Source of the DNA: Maribacter litopenaei
Lineage (GTDB): Bacteria; Bacteroidota; Bacteroidia; Flavobacteriales; Flavobacteriaceae
DNA: 64,000 bases
Assembly: GCF_025244665.1 (NCBI RefSeq)
Contig: NZ_CP104205.1
Location: forward strand, 3,097,001 to 3,161,000
Direction of reading: 5' to 3'
Shown: positions 1 to 10,612 of the stretch, piece after piece
Layout of the letters: each line of letters opens with the position of its first letter
Position numbering within the stretch: the first letter of the stretch is position 1
Notes under the pieces: generated by a model
Databases searched by the model: none
The model's input: the letters and a program-made list of their open reading frames with translations, nothing else
Told to the model about the DNA's origin: nothing
Made by a program: the position numbers and the translations under genes

Positions 1-308
1 TCCAACACTTCTGTAATGTAAGTGAAACGTCCAAATTGAATTGTGAAACGACTTGAATCAAAATTTAACTTTTCGCTAAGGATCCAAGCAAAATCCAATT
101 GGCTCTAAAACATCAATCTAAGCAGACTTTAAAATTTCAACTTAATAACTATCAATGGATTAGAGTGCAATCGAACACTTTCAAAGGGCGAAACTACAAA
201 AAATCGCTTCCCGTCTATGATCAAGGAGAGGTTAAAAATTTCATAAAACTTTTGTGTAGGTAATGTGCAAACTGGTCGCAGAGTTGAATATTGGATAGTT
301 CATAAAAC
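1..308. other. Left-edge stretch with no supported gene
   Basis: I see no convincing gene here. A plus-strand frame is open from about 92 to 265 but has no start codon and no motif I recognise. Just after it, another frame briefly reads TGRRVEYWIV (about 272-301), which resembles the end of an OmpA-type domain, but a stop lies a few codons upstream. This could be the tail of a gene lying mostly outside the window, or plain intergenic DNA. Confidence 0.4.
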
Positions 309-340
309 AAAAAAGAGGTGCTACCAACACCTCTTTTTTC
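309..340 (-). terminator. Rho-independent terminator of the LRR gene
   Basis: An 11-bp perfect inverted repeat (AAAAAGAGGTG at 310-320 and CACCTCTTTTT at 328-338) with a 7-nt loop. In the minus direction it ends in a T-run and lies about 30 nt past the LRR gene's stop. The A-run on the other side would also let it act on plus-strand transcripts entering from the left. Confidence 0.8.
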
Positions 341-369
341 ACCAAACTAACTAAAAGTGTAAACTACTC

Positions 370-1245
370 TTAATTTTCTATGTCTTCATATTTTGTATCG
401 GCCATTCTAGTCCTATCAAGCTTGAGTTCCTTAAACTCGTATTTTTTGTCAAATCCATCGTAATCGAATACCAAATACTCTCTTGTTTTAAGTTTTTCTA
501 GATTCTTAAAGGAAGAAAAATTGTTGTTCTGTATTTGAAAGATTTGAAGACTGGCCAATTGGTCGAATTCTTTCGGAATTTCACCATTAAGACTATTGTT
601 CGCAAGGATCAATTCCTTCAATTTGGTCAAATGACCTATTTCACCGGGGATAGCCCCTTCCAAAGTATTTTCAAAAAGACCTAGAGTTTCCAACTGCGCC
701 AATTGTCCAAGAGTATCCGGAATAGTACCATTTAATGAGTTACTGGAAAGATTTAAGACTTTTAGATTTCTTATTTCCCCAATGCTTTCAGGAATACTTC
801 CGGACAAAAAATTATTGAAGGCAGTAAGTTCCTCTAAATTTGAAAGTCCCCCTATGTTATCCGGCAGAGTTCCCTTTAATCTGTTCATCTCCAACTTGAG
901 GACTTTTAGGCTTGTTAAATGGGCCAAATCTTCCGGCAATTCCCCGGTAATTAAATTAAACGCCAAATTCAAAACCTTTAGATTTTCCAATTTAGACATC
1001 CCTATCGGTAGCGGCCCCATTAAGTTGTTTTGAAAAAGATTGATTTCTACAACTTTATCGTCGACAACCTTAACCCCATACCATTCAGAAACGGGTTTTT
1101 TCAAATCCCACTTTCTGATCCAATGTGCACCGTTCGTACTATTGTAGAGTCCAATCAATGCCTTTCTTTCCATTTTGGAAACTTTAGCCATGCCAAGGCT
1201 TGATATTAGCATAAACGCTGAAAGAACTATGTAGAGCTTTTTCAT
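370..1245 (-). CDS. Secreted leucine-rich-repeat protein, plant-type LRR
   Basis: 291 residues with an N-terminal signal peptide (about 1-20, ending near LGMA). A short cap follows, with the pattern LIGLYNSTNGAHW and a Trp before the first repeat; it resembles the N-terminal cap of plant LRR receptor proteins. Residues about 65-245 form seven to eight repeats of about 24 residues of the form LxxLxxLxLxxNxLxGxIPxxIGxL, the plant-specific LRR class. There is no transmembrane segment or T9SS C-terminal domain, so it is probably periplasmic or released. LRR proteins usually bind other proteins or glycans; no partner can be inferred. It is a single-gene unit with its own terminator. Confidence 0.8.
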   Translation of the reverse strand: MKKLYIVLSAFMLISSLGMAKVSKMERKALIGLYNSTNGAHWIRKWDLKKPVSEWYGVKVVDDKVVEINLFQNNLMGPLPIGMSKLENLKVLNLAFNLITGELPEDLAHLTSLKVLKLEMNRLKGTLPDNIGGLSNLEELTAFNNFLSGSIPESIGEIRNLKVLNLSSNSLNGTIPDTLGQLAQLETLGLFENTLEGAIPGEIGHLTKLKELILANNSLNGEIPKEFDQLASLQIFQIQNNNFSSFKNLEKLKTREYLVFDYDGFDKKYEFKELKLDRTRMADTKYEDIEN

Positions 1246-1400
1246 ATACTAAGAAGATGGTTACCGTTTAGTGTATTAAGAATTATCTTACAAATTTCTT
1301 ACAATAACGATGAACGAGCAAAAATTATCGTTTAAGGGAGCTTCTATGTTGTGAAAATGCCTGAAACTGTTGTGAAAGAGTAAATACTGTATGTCTGTTT

Positions 1401-3310
1401 TTATCTGATACTCTCAATTTCCAAGGTAAGGGCTTCCCATTTTTCCATATGCTTTTCCAATCGTGCCTTTTTAGATTGATACTCATCAAAAAAGTTTGGC
1501 TTGGCAATCGTGGCATCATAATTCATTAATAAATCATGATCTATTTTTTTTATTTCCCTTTCTAGTGTGGATATCTTGCTTTCTATTCCGCTAAGCTGGT
1601 TCTTTAGACTCTTTAGTTGCTTTTGGTCCTCAAAAGTGGTATTCTTCTTTTCAACAGGTTTCTCCTCCTTTTTCTCTTCCCTCTTTTCTATACTTCTAAA
1701 ATCATTGACTTTGCGCTGTTCCGAGATAAAAATCAATGTCCCCTAAATATTCCTTTATTTTTCTGTCCTTGAATTCATAGACTTTATTCGTTAGACCTTG
1801 AAGAAAGTCCCTATCATGGGAAACTAGGATAAGTGTTCCCTCAAAGTTCAAACATGCTTGCTTAAGTACATTTTTGGATTTTATGTCCAAATGGTTGGTA
1901 GGCTCATCCATCACCAAAACATTAAAGGGCTGCAAAAGCATTTTGGCCAAGGCCAAACGATTACGCTCGCCTCCGGATAACACTTTTACAAATTTTTCCA
2001 CATCATCTCCCCTGAATAGGAATGACCCCAAAATATCCCGTACCTTACTTCGGTTAGATTCGTTGGCTGCGTCTATCATAGTATCCGGAATGGTCTTATC
2101 ACCATCTAAATATTCCGCTTGGTTTTGGGCAAAATAGCCAATTTGAACATTATGCCCCAATTTTATATGGCCACCATGTTCCAATTCTCCAACGATGATT
2201 TTTGCCGAGTGGATTTCCCTTGCCCGTTCTGTCCTACAAAGGCTGTTTTACTATCACGCTCCACCAACAAATTGATATTATTCAAAACTTCCTTGTTCCC
2301 ATAGGATTTAGAAAGGTTTTCCATTTCCACGACCACCTTTCCTGGGGTAACGGAAACTGGGAATCGAAGGCTCATAACACTGTTATCATCCTCGTCAACT
2401 TCAATCCGTTCAATCTTATCGAGCTTTTTAATTAGTGATTGAGCCATGGATGCTTTGGTGGATTTAGCCCTGAACTTTTCAATCAATCGCTCTGCTTGTT
2501 GAATCTCACGATCTTGGTTTTTTTGCGCACTTAACTGCTGTTGACGAATCTCGTCCCTTAATACTAGGTACTTAGAATAAGGTTTGTTGTAATCATAGAT
2601 CCTACCCAATGATATCTCTATGGTTCTATTGGTCACGTTATCCAAAAACATTTTGTCATGAGAAACAATCATTATCGCTCCGGTATAATTGTTCAAAAAT
2701 TGTTCGAACCAAATGATGGATTCGATATCCAAATGGTTGGTAGGCTCATCCAGCAGGAGTACATCATTACTTTGCAATAATAGTTTGGCCAATTCTATAC
2801 GCATGCGCCAACCACCGGAAAAGGTTTCGGTCTTTTTATCAAAGTCTTCTCTTTTAAAGCCTAAACCCTGTAAAATTTTTTCGGTCTCACCTTGATAGTT
2901 ATAACCGCCCAATATTTCATAGTGTGAGGTCACGTCGCTCAAATCAATTATGAGCTGATTATAGCCATCACTTTCATAATCCGTTCTTTCTGCTAATTGA
3001 TGATTGATTTCATCCATCTTTGTCTCTAGAACTTTTATCTCTTCAAAGGCTTGATAAGCCTCTTCCAAAACGGTTCTACCCAATTCAAAATCTATATCCT
3101 GACGAAGAAAACCGATCTTAATGTCCTTCTCAATAGCAATAGTACCGAATCTATTGGCATATCCTTGGCCAACAACTTTAGCAATGTGGATTTTCCAGCA
3201 CCATTCTTTCCAACAAGACCTACCCTGTTACCGGCGTTCAACCGAAAAGATATTTCCTCAAATAAATATTCCCCGCCAAATGAAACGGATAAATTATGAA
3301 TGTTCAGCAT
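1401..3310 (-). CDS. ABC-F family ATPase (three frame breaks)
   Basis: Soluble tandem ABC ATPase of the ABC-F group (Uup/YheS/YbiT type), which acts on ribosomes and has no membrane domain. First domain: Walker [10 protein letters not shown], signature [13 protein letters not shown], Walker [13 protein letters not shown] basic helical linker follows (about residues 230-290). Second domain: Walker [10 protein letters not shown], signature [13 protein letters not shown], Walker [12 protein letters not shown], then a C-terminal Lys/Glu-rich coiled coil. The frame breaks three times: near 1719-1726 (extra base), 2203-2209 (missing base) and 3144-3149 (missing base). Restoring CCAGA at each gives one continuous protein of 636 residues, a normal length for the family. 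The breaks are probably sequence errors. Which ABC-F subfamily it belongs to is not decided. Confidence 0.85.
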
Positions 3311-3475
3311 TCTTTCTTTGTTTAATACCCTAAGAAATCAATGGATTTGTTTGCATCATTGATTCCCTTTTGGAATTTGCAAAGGTCAAAAAAAAGGATA
3401 ATAACGCGATAGGATTTTAACAGAAGTTCCTATCCCTTGAAAACAGATTCATAAATGCAACTGCTAATGATTAAT

Positions 3476-4522
3476 TTAGGCCAAATGCTGAAACCTATCA
3501 ATGTTAACTTCATCGTTCATTAATGTCCCCTGCTCTATATTATAGAACAATTCCTTTGCCGCCCATGGTGCAATCATTACACCGTGGGAACCAAAGCCAT
3601 TTAAAATATGAAGCCTTTTTTGGGTTGGATGGGTTCCTAGTAAAGGCCTTCTATCCTTTACCGTAGGTCTTACACCCGCAACGTGCCCTACCACTTGATA
3701 TGGACAGTTGATCATCTTTTCCAATTTTTTAAGCAATTCCTGCTTAGTTTCCCCCGAAGGTATATTATCCTTATCTACGGAATTATAATTAGCTCCGACC
3801 AAATAAAGATTTGTCTCAATGGGTATGACAAAAATGGAGGCCTTGATTGCATTTTGCTCCCTTAATTCAGTAGATTTTATTACCAAATACTCCCCCTTTG
3901 AACCCTGTACCGGTAGATATTTAAAGAATGGATTTTTCTTTATTCCAAAGCCTTCGGCAAAAACAAGATTCTTAGCCCTGATTCCGTTGTACTCTATACA
4001 TTCGCCCATTACATTTAAATGAGAATAATCAAAGGTGTCCGATAAGAATTTATCTCGCGAAAGTATCTTTTCTTGGTAATTGATCAGGAATGACTCCGTT
4101 CTTAATCTATACGCACCCATTAACTTTCCAAAATCAAATGGAGCTAATAGAGACTCGTTTGTATTGCGCACCAATTGCGGAGATAAAAATTGTTTCAGCA
4201 CTTCCTTGTCGGAAGCTTCAAACCACATATTTTGTTCTTCTATAGAGCTGAACTTGCGTAATATGGGCTGATCCTCCACTAACTTGATTTTGAGTTGGCG
4301 CTCCAGATCCGGATAAAAATTTTGGGAAAGTGGCAGTAGTTCGTCGGCCTTCCAAGCAAGACTAAACCGTTTTAATATTACGGGATTAGATAGCCCAGCG
4401 GCCACTATGGAAGAAGTTTGGGATTGGTCACTTATCACAAAAAAACTCTTTTGATTTTGCCTTAGTGTTTCACAAAAGGCCGTTCCAGCCAAACCTAAAC
4501 CCACAATAATATAATCCACCAT
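3476..4522 (-). CDS. FAD-dependent oxidoreductase (DAO family)
   Basis: 348 residues. The N-terminus carries the dinucleotide-binding motif VGLGLAGTAFCE (about 7-18). The C-terminal part has the DAO-type GVRPTVKDRRPLLG segment and the closing FAD-contact motif NGFGSHGVMIAPW. Members oxidise amino acids or other amines, or act in tRNA wobble modification (MnmC C-terminal domain-like); the substrate cannot be told. It sits between the ABC-F gene and gldN on the same strand, but the gldN terminator separates it from the gld cluster, so it is probably its own unit. It is unbroken, and an intact CCAGA lies inside it at 4303-4307. Confidence 0.75.
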   Translation of the reverse strand: MVDYIIVGLGLAGTAFCETLRQNQKSFFVISDQSQTSSIVAAGLSNPVILKRFSLAWKADELLPLSQNFYPDLERQLKIKLVEDQPILRKFSSIEEQNMWFEASDKEVLKQFLSPQLVRNTNESLLAPFDFGKLMGAYRLRTESFLINYQEKILSRDKFLSDTFDYSHLNVMGECIEYNGIRAKNLVFAEGFGIKKNPFFKYLPVQGSKGEYLVIKSTELREQNAIKASIFVIPIETNLYLVGANYNSVDKDNIPSGETKQELLKKLEKMINCPYQVVGHVAGVRPTVKDRRPLLGTHPTQKRLHILNGFGSHGVMIAPWAAKELFYNIEQGTLMNDEVNIDRFQHLA

Positions 4523-4547
4523 TTGGCAAAAATAGAATAAACAAAAA

Positions 4548-4572
4548 AAGCTCCGATAGATTATCGGAGCTT
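4548..4572 (-). terminator. Terminator closing the gldKLMN operon
   Basis: A perfect 11-bp stem (AAGCTCCGATA at 4548-4558, TATCGGAGCTT at 4562-4572) with a 3-nt loop, followed by a T-run in the minus direction. It lies 28 nt past the gldN stop. Confidence 0.85.
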
Positions 4573-4599
4573 ATATTATTGAATTGGAATTTTTTTTGG

Positions 4600-5488
4600 C
4601 TAGTAAGCCCACATATCTTGTTCCCTGTCCCTAATCGCTTCTTTGATGCGTTTAGCTTCCAACAATTGGAATAGGGCATTATCCGCAATGTAATCATTTA
4701 CTTCACGGTCTCCATGAACATTATCTTCCTTATAGATAACGGCATTGAACCTTCTTGCATTCAATAACATATCATAGGAGATTGGTTGGGCAGAATTTTG
4801 CTGATTAAATACCTTGGCCTCGTGCAAAATTTCGCGAGCATCAGGATACCATACCCGGAATAGTTCAACCATATCTCGGATTTTCATCATCGATGAAGTT
4901 TACGTCCGGAGCAACCGGAGCAATCCCCAACAAGCGATATTTTAACTCTCCTTGTCTTTTGTCAAAATACCACATTCCTTTTATATGGTACTCCTCAATT
5001 TCAGCGGCGGTTATATCTCTGCGGGTAATGTATTCTGCAGAAACCTGCTCGCCGGCATTCATTTGTTCGTAACCATAATCCAATGTGTCTACTGACTGCA
5101 GTGCACCAGAAAGATCATTATAGGTTCTTTTCTCAGTGAAGTAGGAATCTACATAAGCTTCCAGTTTCCCTTCCCTAAGATTTTTTATCAATACATGGTA
5201 CAGGGACCTTCTGTCCTTTCCTATGTCCATAGTATCTGTTGGATAATATAATGGGAAGTTTACTCTTTCATCCAGGTCAATAGTTTCCCAAAGCGTCTTG
5301 GACCAAAGAATGTCCCTGTCATCCACATAACCATATTCTAAGGGAGCGTCATTGTCCACAGCTTTTTGCTGTTCCGTACGCACACCTATTTCTTCCGGTT
5401 TTTTGGCGTTCAGAATATTGGCTTGGGCCATCATGGAAGCTGGTAACAAAGTTACCGCACCCATTACTAAAACATTTTTCCAATTCAT
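4600..5488 (-). CDS. gldN: Gliding motility/T9SS protein GldN (one frame break)
   Basis: GldN (PorN in Porphyromonas) is a periplasmic component that forms rings with the lipoprotein GldK at the outer membrane in the type IX secretion system. A signal peptide is visible (ALTTLLPAS-like stretch ending MMAQA, about 1-22). The middle has the family's conserved DRDILWSKTLWETIDLDER segment. The frame breaks at 4874-4880 with one extra base. Restoring CCAGAT there gives about 295 residues, continuing through VELFRVWYPDAREI to the C-terminal helices. It is last in the gldK-L-M-N operon, with a hairpin between gldM and gldN and a strong terminator after it. Confidence 0.93.
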
Positions 5489-5509
5489 TATTTTAAAACT
5501 TTAAAATTA

Positions 5510-5540
5510 ACCGGGCAACCAATTTTAAGGTTACCCGGTA
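5510..5540 (-). terminator. Hairpin between gldM and gldN, possible attenuator
   Basis: An inverted repeat with one mismatch (CCGGGCAACC and GGTTACCCGG, loop of about 8 nt) in the 66-nt gap between gldM and gldN. No clean T-run follows in the minus direction, so it may lower read-through or protect the upstream mRNA rather than fully terminate. Confidence 0.5.
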
Positions 5541-5554
5541 GTATTCTACTTGTA

Positions 5555-7113
5555 TTAATTAGTTATCTCTATTACTACTGGAGATACCTTTTTCAACTTG
5601 TAACTTTTATTGTTTGTGATATATGCTTCAATATCGAATATTTGTACAATATCACCTCTACCTGCACGTTTAAGGGCAGCTTTAGCTTTGGAATCCAACT
5701 TATTACCGTTAACACTAACCGTTGGTTGACCAGGAACTTTGAATTTAAATCCGCTAACAGCAAGATTCAAGTCAAAATCAAAATCATCCAGCATGGCTCC
5801 AATCGTAGCTATTTCTACATTGGCTCTTGGCAATTTAAGACTACCTGCTTGCTTGCTAATAGTACCTTCCGGTCTTGGTATATCCTTAATTCTAAACTCA
5901 GACCTAGAAGAAACCGTTTGTCCATCAGGCAATGTACCGAAGCGGATATAGTAACCGTTCTACCCGTACCAGGATTCATAACATAGTTGCTACCACCTAT
6001 AGACTTAAGTCCAGGTGCGGATGCACTTACTTTGTTATTTGGAATACCAGGGATGGAGATAGACATTGGGTTCGCAACTCCACGATATACTACATTCATT
6101 TTATCAGCAGCAATCAAAGCAGCGTTGGGCTTGGAGATTGTAGCAAATGAGTTACTTACAGGCACCTCGATTTCCTCACCATCCTGCATAAAGTAAATAT
6201 TTCCTTCTACTTTGTGATCACCGGCATTACCGGCACCGATCAACATTTTAACACCACCGGCTTCCAATTTATAATCAGAACCTTCAGATAGTTTTCTACC
6301 GTCCAAGGTCAATTCAGCTCTTACAGGAGTAGAAGTATTATCAGTTTTACTGATGATGATTTTACCATCATACTTTTCTCCAGCATAATATGCTGATTTA
6401 GAAGCAGAAAGTGAAGTAGCAAAATTCTTTAAAGAAACTTGACTTGTCAACTCTCCCTCCAACATAGACTTTAATGCAGCTTCCTCTGTAGCTTTTACGT
6501 CAGCTTGTAAAGAAGTTAACTTTGCCAAAGAAGCTACTAAAGGATATCCTTCATAGTGATAGTTGATCCAATCTTGCTTTGTACCATCTCTTTTTTCAAC
6601 CTTTCCATTTTCATCACCTGTTTTAAAGCGATCGATAACGGATTGTTTTAGTGAAGAGGGAACGATAGTAGCAACCTGATCTCTATAGTCAGTAAGTCTT
6701 TTCATAAATTCTTGACCACCTTCTGATAGATTATCACCTTGAAAGAATTTCTGATCCAAATAATCTGAATTATCCATACGGGCATAATCCTTTGGATCTT
6801 CCAATCCTTCTGTCATACCATCCTTAAGAGACTCCAAATAATCAAAGTACTCTTGGGACATCGATTTAATTTTCCGGGCATTTTCGTACAGCTTTTCATA
6901 TTTAGCTGCATCTTCCGATGCCTTAGTTTCTAGACTACCCAAGAACGCTTCGTTACTTGCTGTAGTCTTTTCGTTAGAAGTCTCTAGCTTTTCATTCATA
7001 ATACCGAATGCCGCTAGCACCTCTTTACTCATATTTAACGCCAGCATTGCGATGAAGATCAAATACATAAGGTTGATCATCTTCTGACGTGGTGTTTGTT
7101 TTCCTCCTGCCAT
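5555..7113 (-). CDS. gldM: Gliding motility/T9SS motor protein GldM (one frame break)
   Basis: GldM (PorM) has one inner-membrane helix that enters the GldL bundle and a long periplasmic rod of four domains reaching the GldK/N ring; GldL-GldM is the proton-driven motor. Here a basic N-terminus (GGKQTPRQKMINLMYLIFIA) leads into a membrane helix at about 17-36. A helical first domain (about 40-220) follows, then beta-rich domains with YRGVANPMSISIPGI. The frame breaks at 5936-5941, where a base is missing. Restoring the CCAGA site joins SAS to GTLPDGQTVSS and gives 519 residues, the normal length. It lies between gldL (58 nt) and gldN. Confidence 0.95.
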
Positions 7114-7171
7114 GGTTTTTTAATTAGATTTTAATTAATACTGATTTGGTTTGGTTTTATTAAAATCCAAT

Positions 7172-7821
7172 TTAGTTTCTGTTCATTGCAGACAACATTC
7201 CACCATAAACACCATTCAAAGAAGAAAGGTTTGTAGATAGAGAGGCCATTTGCTCTTTAAGTGCGCTAGCATTTTGTACAACTTCCTCATTAACGGAAGC
7301 TTGTCTGCTTGCACTTTCCAATTGTACTTTATAAAGACTGTTCAAAGATTCCATTTGAGCGGCAGCTTGTACCATTTCCTCAGAATACTTCTTGGTAGAT
7401 TCCATTGCATCAACTGTTGGAGCGATACCTTTAGCGGCACCTTCAAAGTTCCTGATACTAGAACCTAAGCTTTCCATAAGGTTGGCATCTACACCAGCTT
7501 CTTTTAACAAGTCATCCAATTTTTTGGACAAAGAAGTTTCTGCTTCCTTAACTTCAGCTAGTTCGTTTTTCCTTCCTTTGGATTCTCCACCAGCTAATTC
7601 GGGTATACCAAAGACCAATCCAATTCGTCGTCTACAGGTTCAAATGCACTAATAGCAAATATTAAGGCTTCTGTGATAAGACCGATAGCCAATAAAAGAC
7701 CACCTGTTAAAGATCCGAACTCCCAGTGAAGAATTTTAAATAATGCACCTATAATTACGACCGATGCTCCAAGCCCGTAGGCCATGTTGAATAGTTTTTT
7801 TGTTGATTTTGACTGTGCCAT
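7172..7821 (-). CDS. gldL: Gliding motility/T9SS motor protein GldL (one frame break)
   Basis: Inner-membrane partner of GldM in the T9SS rotary motor. Two membrane helices are visible (about 10-31 and 37-59), with GLITEALIFAISAFEP in the second. Its Glu51 and Glu61 correspond by position to the acidic residues tied to proton use in GldL. A cytoplasmic coiled-coil tail follows. The frame breaks at 7598-7603, where CCCAGAA has lost one base. Restoring it reads LVYPELAGG and gives 216 residues, as expected. It lies between gldK and gldM. Confidence 0.95.
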
Positions 7822-7900
7822 GATTTAATTTTAATTTAAGGTTTAATACTAAAGATTTGGTTACTAATTTTAATTGATTTGATATGAATAGTTTACTTGT

Positions 7901-9267
7901 TTACTGTGTTGAATCTTCCTCGCCCATGTAATCCTGAACTGTTCTGAAGCCTATATAACTACGTGCAGAATCTGCATATTCGTAGTCCCTTGTACTTACT
8001 TGTAAGAAGTAGGCAACGTCTTTCCAGGAACCGCCTCGTATTACTTTTCTTGTATTAGATTGATCACCACCATTTGGGTTCATTGTAGATACATAATCGT
8101 AGGCGCTTGGATCATAACTAGAATTGATCCACTCTGCCACATTACCTGCCATGTTGTACAGGTTAAAATCATTGGGCTCATATGATTTTGCCTCTACGGT
8201 ATATAAAGCCGCGTCAGCCGCATAATCACCTCTTTGTGGCTTAAAGTTCGCCATGAAACAACCAGTATCACTTATGACATATGGTGCACCCCATGGATAT
8301 GTCCCACCTTCGATTCCACCCCGGGCAGCATATTCCCATTCTGCCTCTGTTGGTAACCTAAATTGGTTGACAAACTGTTTTCCACGACTTTTTTGGTCAT
8401 CGTTCTTAAACTTGGTTCTCCAGTTACAAAAAGCTTTTGCTTGTTGCCAGGAAATACCTACTACAGGATAATCACTGTAGGCATCGTGCCGTAAATAATC
8501 ATTGTGCATAGGCTCGTTGTAAGAGTACTCGAAATCCCTAATCCATACTGTCGTATCAGGATAAATTTCCAACTCTTCATGACGAATAAAGTCCTTTCTG
8601 CTACCCTTGCCTTTTTTGGCGGCACGTGCTGCAGCTTCAATATCCATCCAGCTATACTTGTACTTTAATTTTGTAACGTCTATACTTCTTTGACCGTTAT
8701 ATGATTCCTCCTCCGGAATATATAGGGAATCCATAACCTCGGCATAATACTCATCTGGATACTCTGAAGTGTCCCAAATAAGATCTTCATCTTTATTTAA
8801 AGCCCTTCCCTCATATCCTGTTTCTCCCATGCCGGAGTAATTGTCCAACATATACTTGTCATAAACAGATGCTCTTGTGGTATCCGCATCCTTAAAGGCA
8901 TACTCACCGATTCCTCCATCTTCACGATTCAATACCAAGTTCGTCCGCCAAAATGGCCAATCGGGTTCTGGTGATTGAATCCTTTACCCATTCCACGAAC
9001 TGACGATATTCACTGTTCGTAATTTCAGTATCGTCCATATAAAACGATCTTACCGTAACTGTTTTGGTTGGTGCGTTTAAAACTTTGGCTTGGTCTTCTT
9101 CACTTTTACCCATAATGAAAGAACCCCTTGGGATAAGTTCCATTCCATATGGTTTTTCTCGGATACCATTTTTTGCCCTGGACGCCGACTAGCTCTCCTT
9201 TACCCTTTGACCCACAACTCGTGAGCAAAAAAACAAACGCTATAGATGATAACAATAGCTTCTTCAT
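7901..9267 (-). CDS. gldK: Gliding motility/T9SS lipoprotein GldK (two frame breaks)
   Basis: Outer-membrane lipoprotein that forms the periplasmic ring with GldN. I place the start at 9267, not at an internal codon, because the reading there gives a lipoprotein signal: MKKLLLSSIAFVFLLTSCGS with lipobox LTSC. The rest is an FGE-sulfatase-like fold, with MELIPRGSFIMG, LPTEAEWEYAARGG, YNMAGNVAEW and VIRGGSWKD. Known GldK proteins share this fold without known enzyme activity. Frame breaks are at 9157-9163 (one extra base) and about 8923-8927 (apparently two bases lost, reading IESGEDGG once restored). Corrected length is about 455 residues. It is first in the gldKLMN operon. Confidence 0.93.
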
Positions 9268-9387
9268 ACTTTAGGTTAAATTTCGATTATGGTTAAAATG
9301 CAAATACTATAATGTTATTCTAACTCTTAAAACTATGTTTTGAATAAATTATTGTATTAATAATTTTATGCGTTACTAATTTTTCAA

Positions 9388-10545
9388 TTAATTAAAGCCC
9401 TTTTTATAGGCCTTAAACCACCTTTCGGGAATTTTTTGGTCACATGCGTCCAAATAATCCTGCTCTGTGCAAGGTAATAACGCTGGTGTACCTTCTTTAG
9501 TATGTGAAGTAAAAATTGATGGCACCTCTACCCACCATCTTTCGGTCAAAAGACTCTTGTAGAAAACCAGTTCCTCTTCTTCGTTGGGAACATTGTACTT
9601 GGTAAAGTCTTCCGTTTTATTATAAGGGGACTCTTTGATTCGGTAATTGATACCCTCAATAAAATACCATATTATCTGGGCCAATAGCTGTTGACATTGG
9701 ATGTTGTTTTCCATTTCAAAAATGCCAAAGGCCATAACGCGCTCACTGATACCTGCATATCTTGCAATGGCACAAATCTCCCTACCGGTAAATCCGTTCG
9801 GGGAAAAATTTCCGGAAAATCCAATCTCACTGGCCTTTATGGCCCTAGAATCCAAGCTAACCATATGGGCATTTCTAAGTACCGGCTCCGCCAAGGAAAG
9901 ATCATTGGCGATTTCACCTAGCCTATAGGAATCAAAAAAAAGCCGTTCCATAAGGTCTACCTCCTCTTGGGCATTAAAATAGCTCTGATAGCCAATATTG
10001 GAAAAGTTAAAAAGATTATTGGGTTTGTCAGTGATGATTTTGCTCATGTAAGAATGGGAAGATATGAGTTCGTCATCGATTCCAAAGTCGAAACGACTGT
10101 CTACGGCGACAAGATTGATCATGTCCTTTATTCCGTCAAAAGCGCGATATGCTGGATAAGTAATGTCCTGGGTAGCACCCAAAATGATTGGAATGATACC
10201 TTCCTCTAAAAGCCCCGCGGTAACTTCCTTCACTACAAAGTAGGTGTCGTCAACAGTTTCACCCTCTTCCAAATCACCAAGATCCACAATAGTAGTATCC
10301 CAGTTCCCCAACATCAATTTATACAATTGTAATCGGATGGCGGATACATCCAACGTTTCCAGTTTTTTCTCGTAGGCGTTTCCGGACTCTTTGACACCAA
10401 AGAGGGCGACCGTAGCATTTGCCAAAACAGGCAAACCGTCCTTTTCTGTATGTATATGGGTGTTTCTACCTATCGCCTGAGCAGGCAACAACTCACAATG
10501 TGCAAGTACTTTATCTGCTACGGGAACTAAAAAATCAAAAGCCAT
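9388..10545 (-). CDS. Arginase/formimidoylglutamase-family protein with degenerate metal site
   Basis: 385 residues of the ureohydrolase (arginase/agmatinase/formimidoylglutamase) fold. The three metal-binding motifs can be placed but are altered. The usual GGDHS is GATQD (His replaced). DAHxD is DSRFD (His replaced by Arg). SxDxDxxDP is SLDSRAIKA (only the first Asp kept). A two-Mn centre therefore looks impossible, and I infer a non-enzymatic role. It lies between topA and gldK on the same strand, 120 nt before gldK, an arrangement I recall from other Flavobacteriia. There is no histidine-degradation gene nearby, which argues against formimidoylglutamase despite likely automatic annotation. 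It is unbroken, with an intact TCTGG near 9665. Confidence 0.8.
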   Translation of the reverse strand: MAFDFLVPVADKVLAHCELLPAQAIGRNTHIHTEKDGLPVLANATVALFGVKESGNAYEKKLETLDVSAIRLQLYKLMLGNWDTTIVDLGDLEEGETVDDTYFVVKEVTAGLLEEGIIPIILGATQDITYPAYRAFDGIKDMINLVAVDSRFDFGIDDELISSHSYMSKIITDKPNNLFNFSNIGYQSYFNAQEEVDLMERLFFDSYRLGEIANDLSLAEPVLRNAHMVSLDSRAIKASEIGFSGNFSPNGFTGREICAIARYAGISERVMAFGIFEMENNIQCQQLLAQIIWYFIEGINYRIKESPYNKTEDFTKYNVPNEEEELVFYKSLLTERWWVEVPSIFTSHTKEGTPALLPCTEQDYLDACDQKIPERWFKAYKKGFN

Positions 10546-10612
10546 ATGGATTTTGAGGTATTAATTTTGGTATTTCAGGAGGATTTCTCCATAACTCCCT
10601 TTCAAAATTATA

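Noticed and set aside
1-308. Plus-strand open frame (about 92-265) and a TGRRVEYWIV stretch at the left edge
   Set aside because: No start codon, no conserved domain that can be shown, and a stop shortly before the second stretch. Not enough to call a gene.
782-1033. Many overlapping open frames opposite real genes (for example within the LRR, groEL and gldM genes)
   Set aside because: They have no independent support, lie fully inside clear genes, and show no domain or signal.
8923-8927. gldK break as a plain one-base error
   Set aside because: Only a two-base loss (TCTGGT seen as TCGT) restores IESGEDGG and the whole-gene length. It still fits the CCAGA site, though less cleanly than the others.
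9388-10545. Calling the arginase-family gene hutG (formimidoylglutamase)
   Set aside because: The metal motifs are lost and no histidine-degradation genes are nearby.
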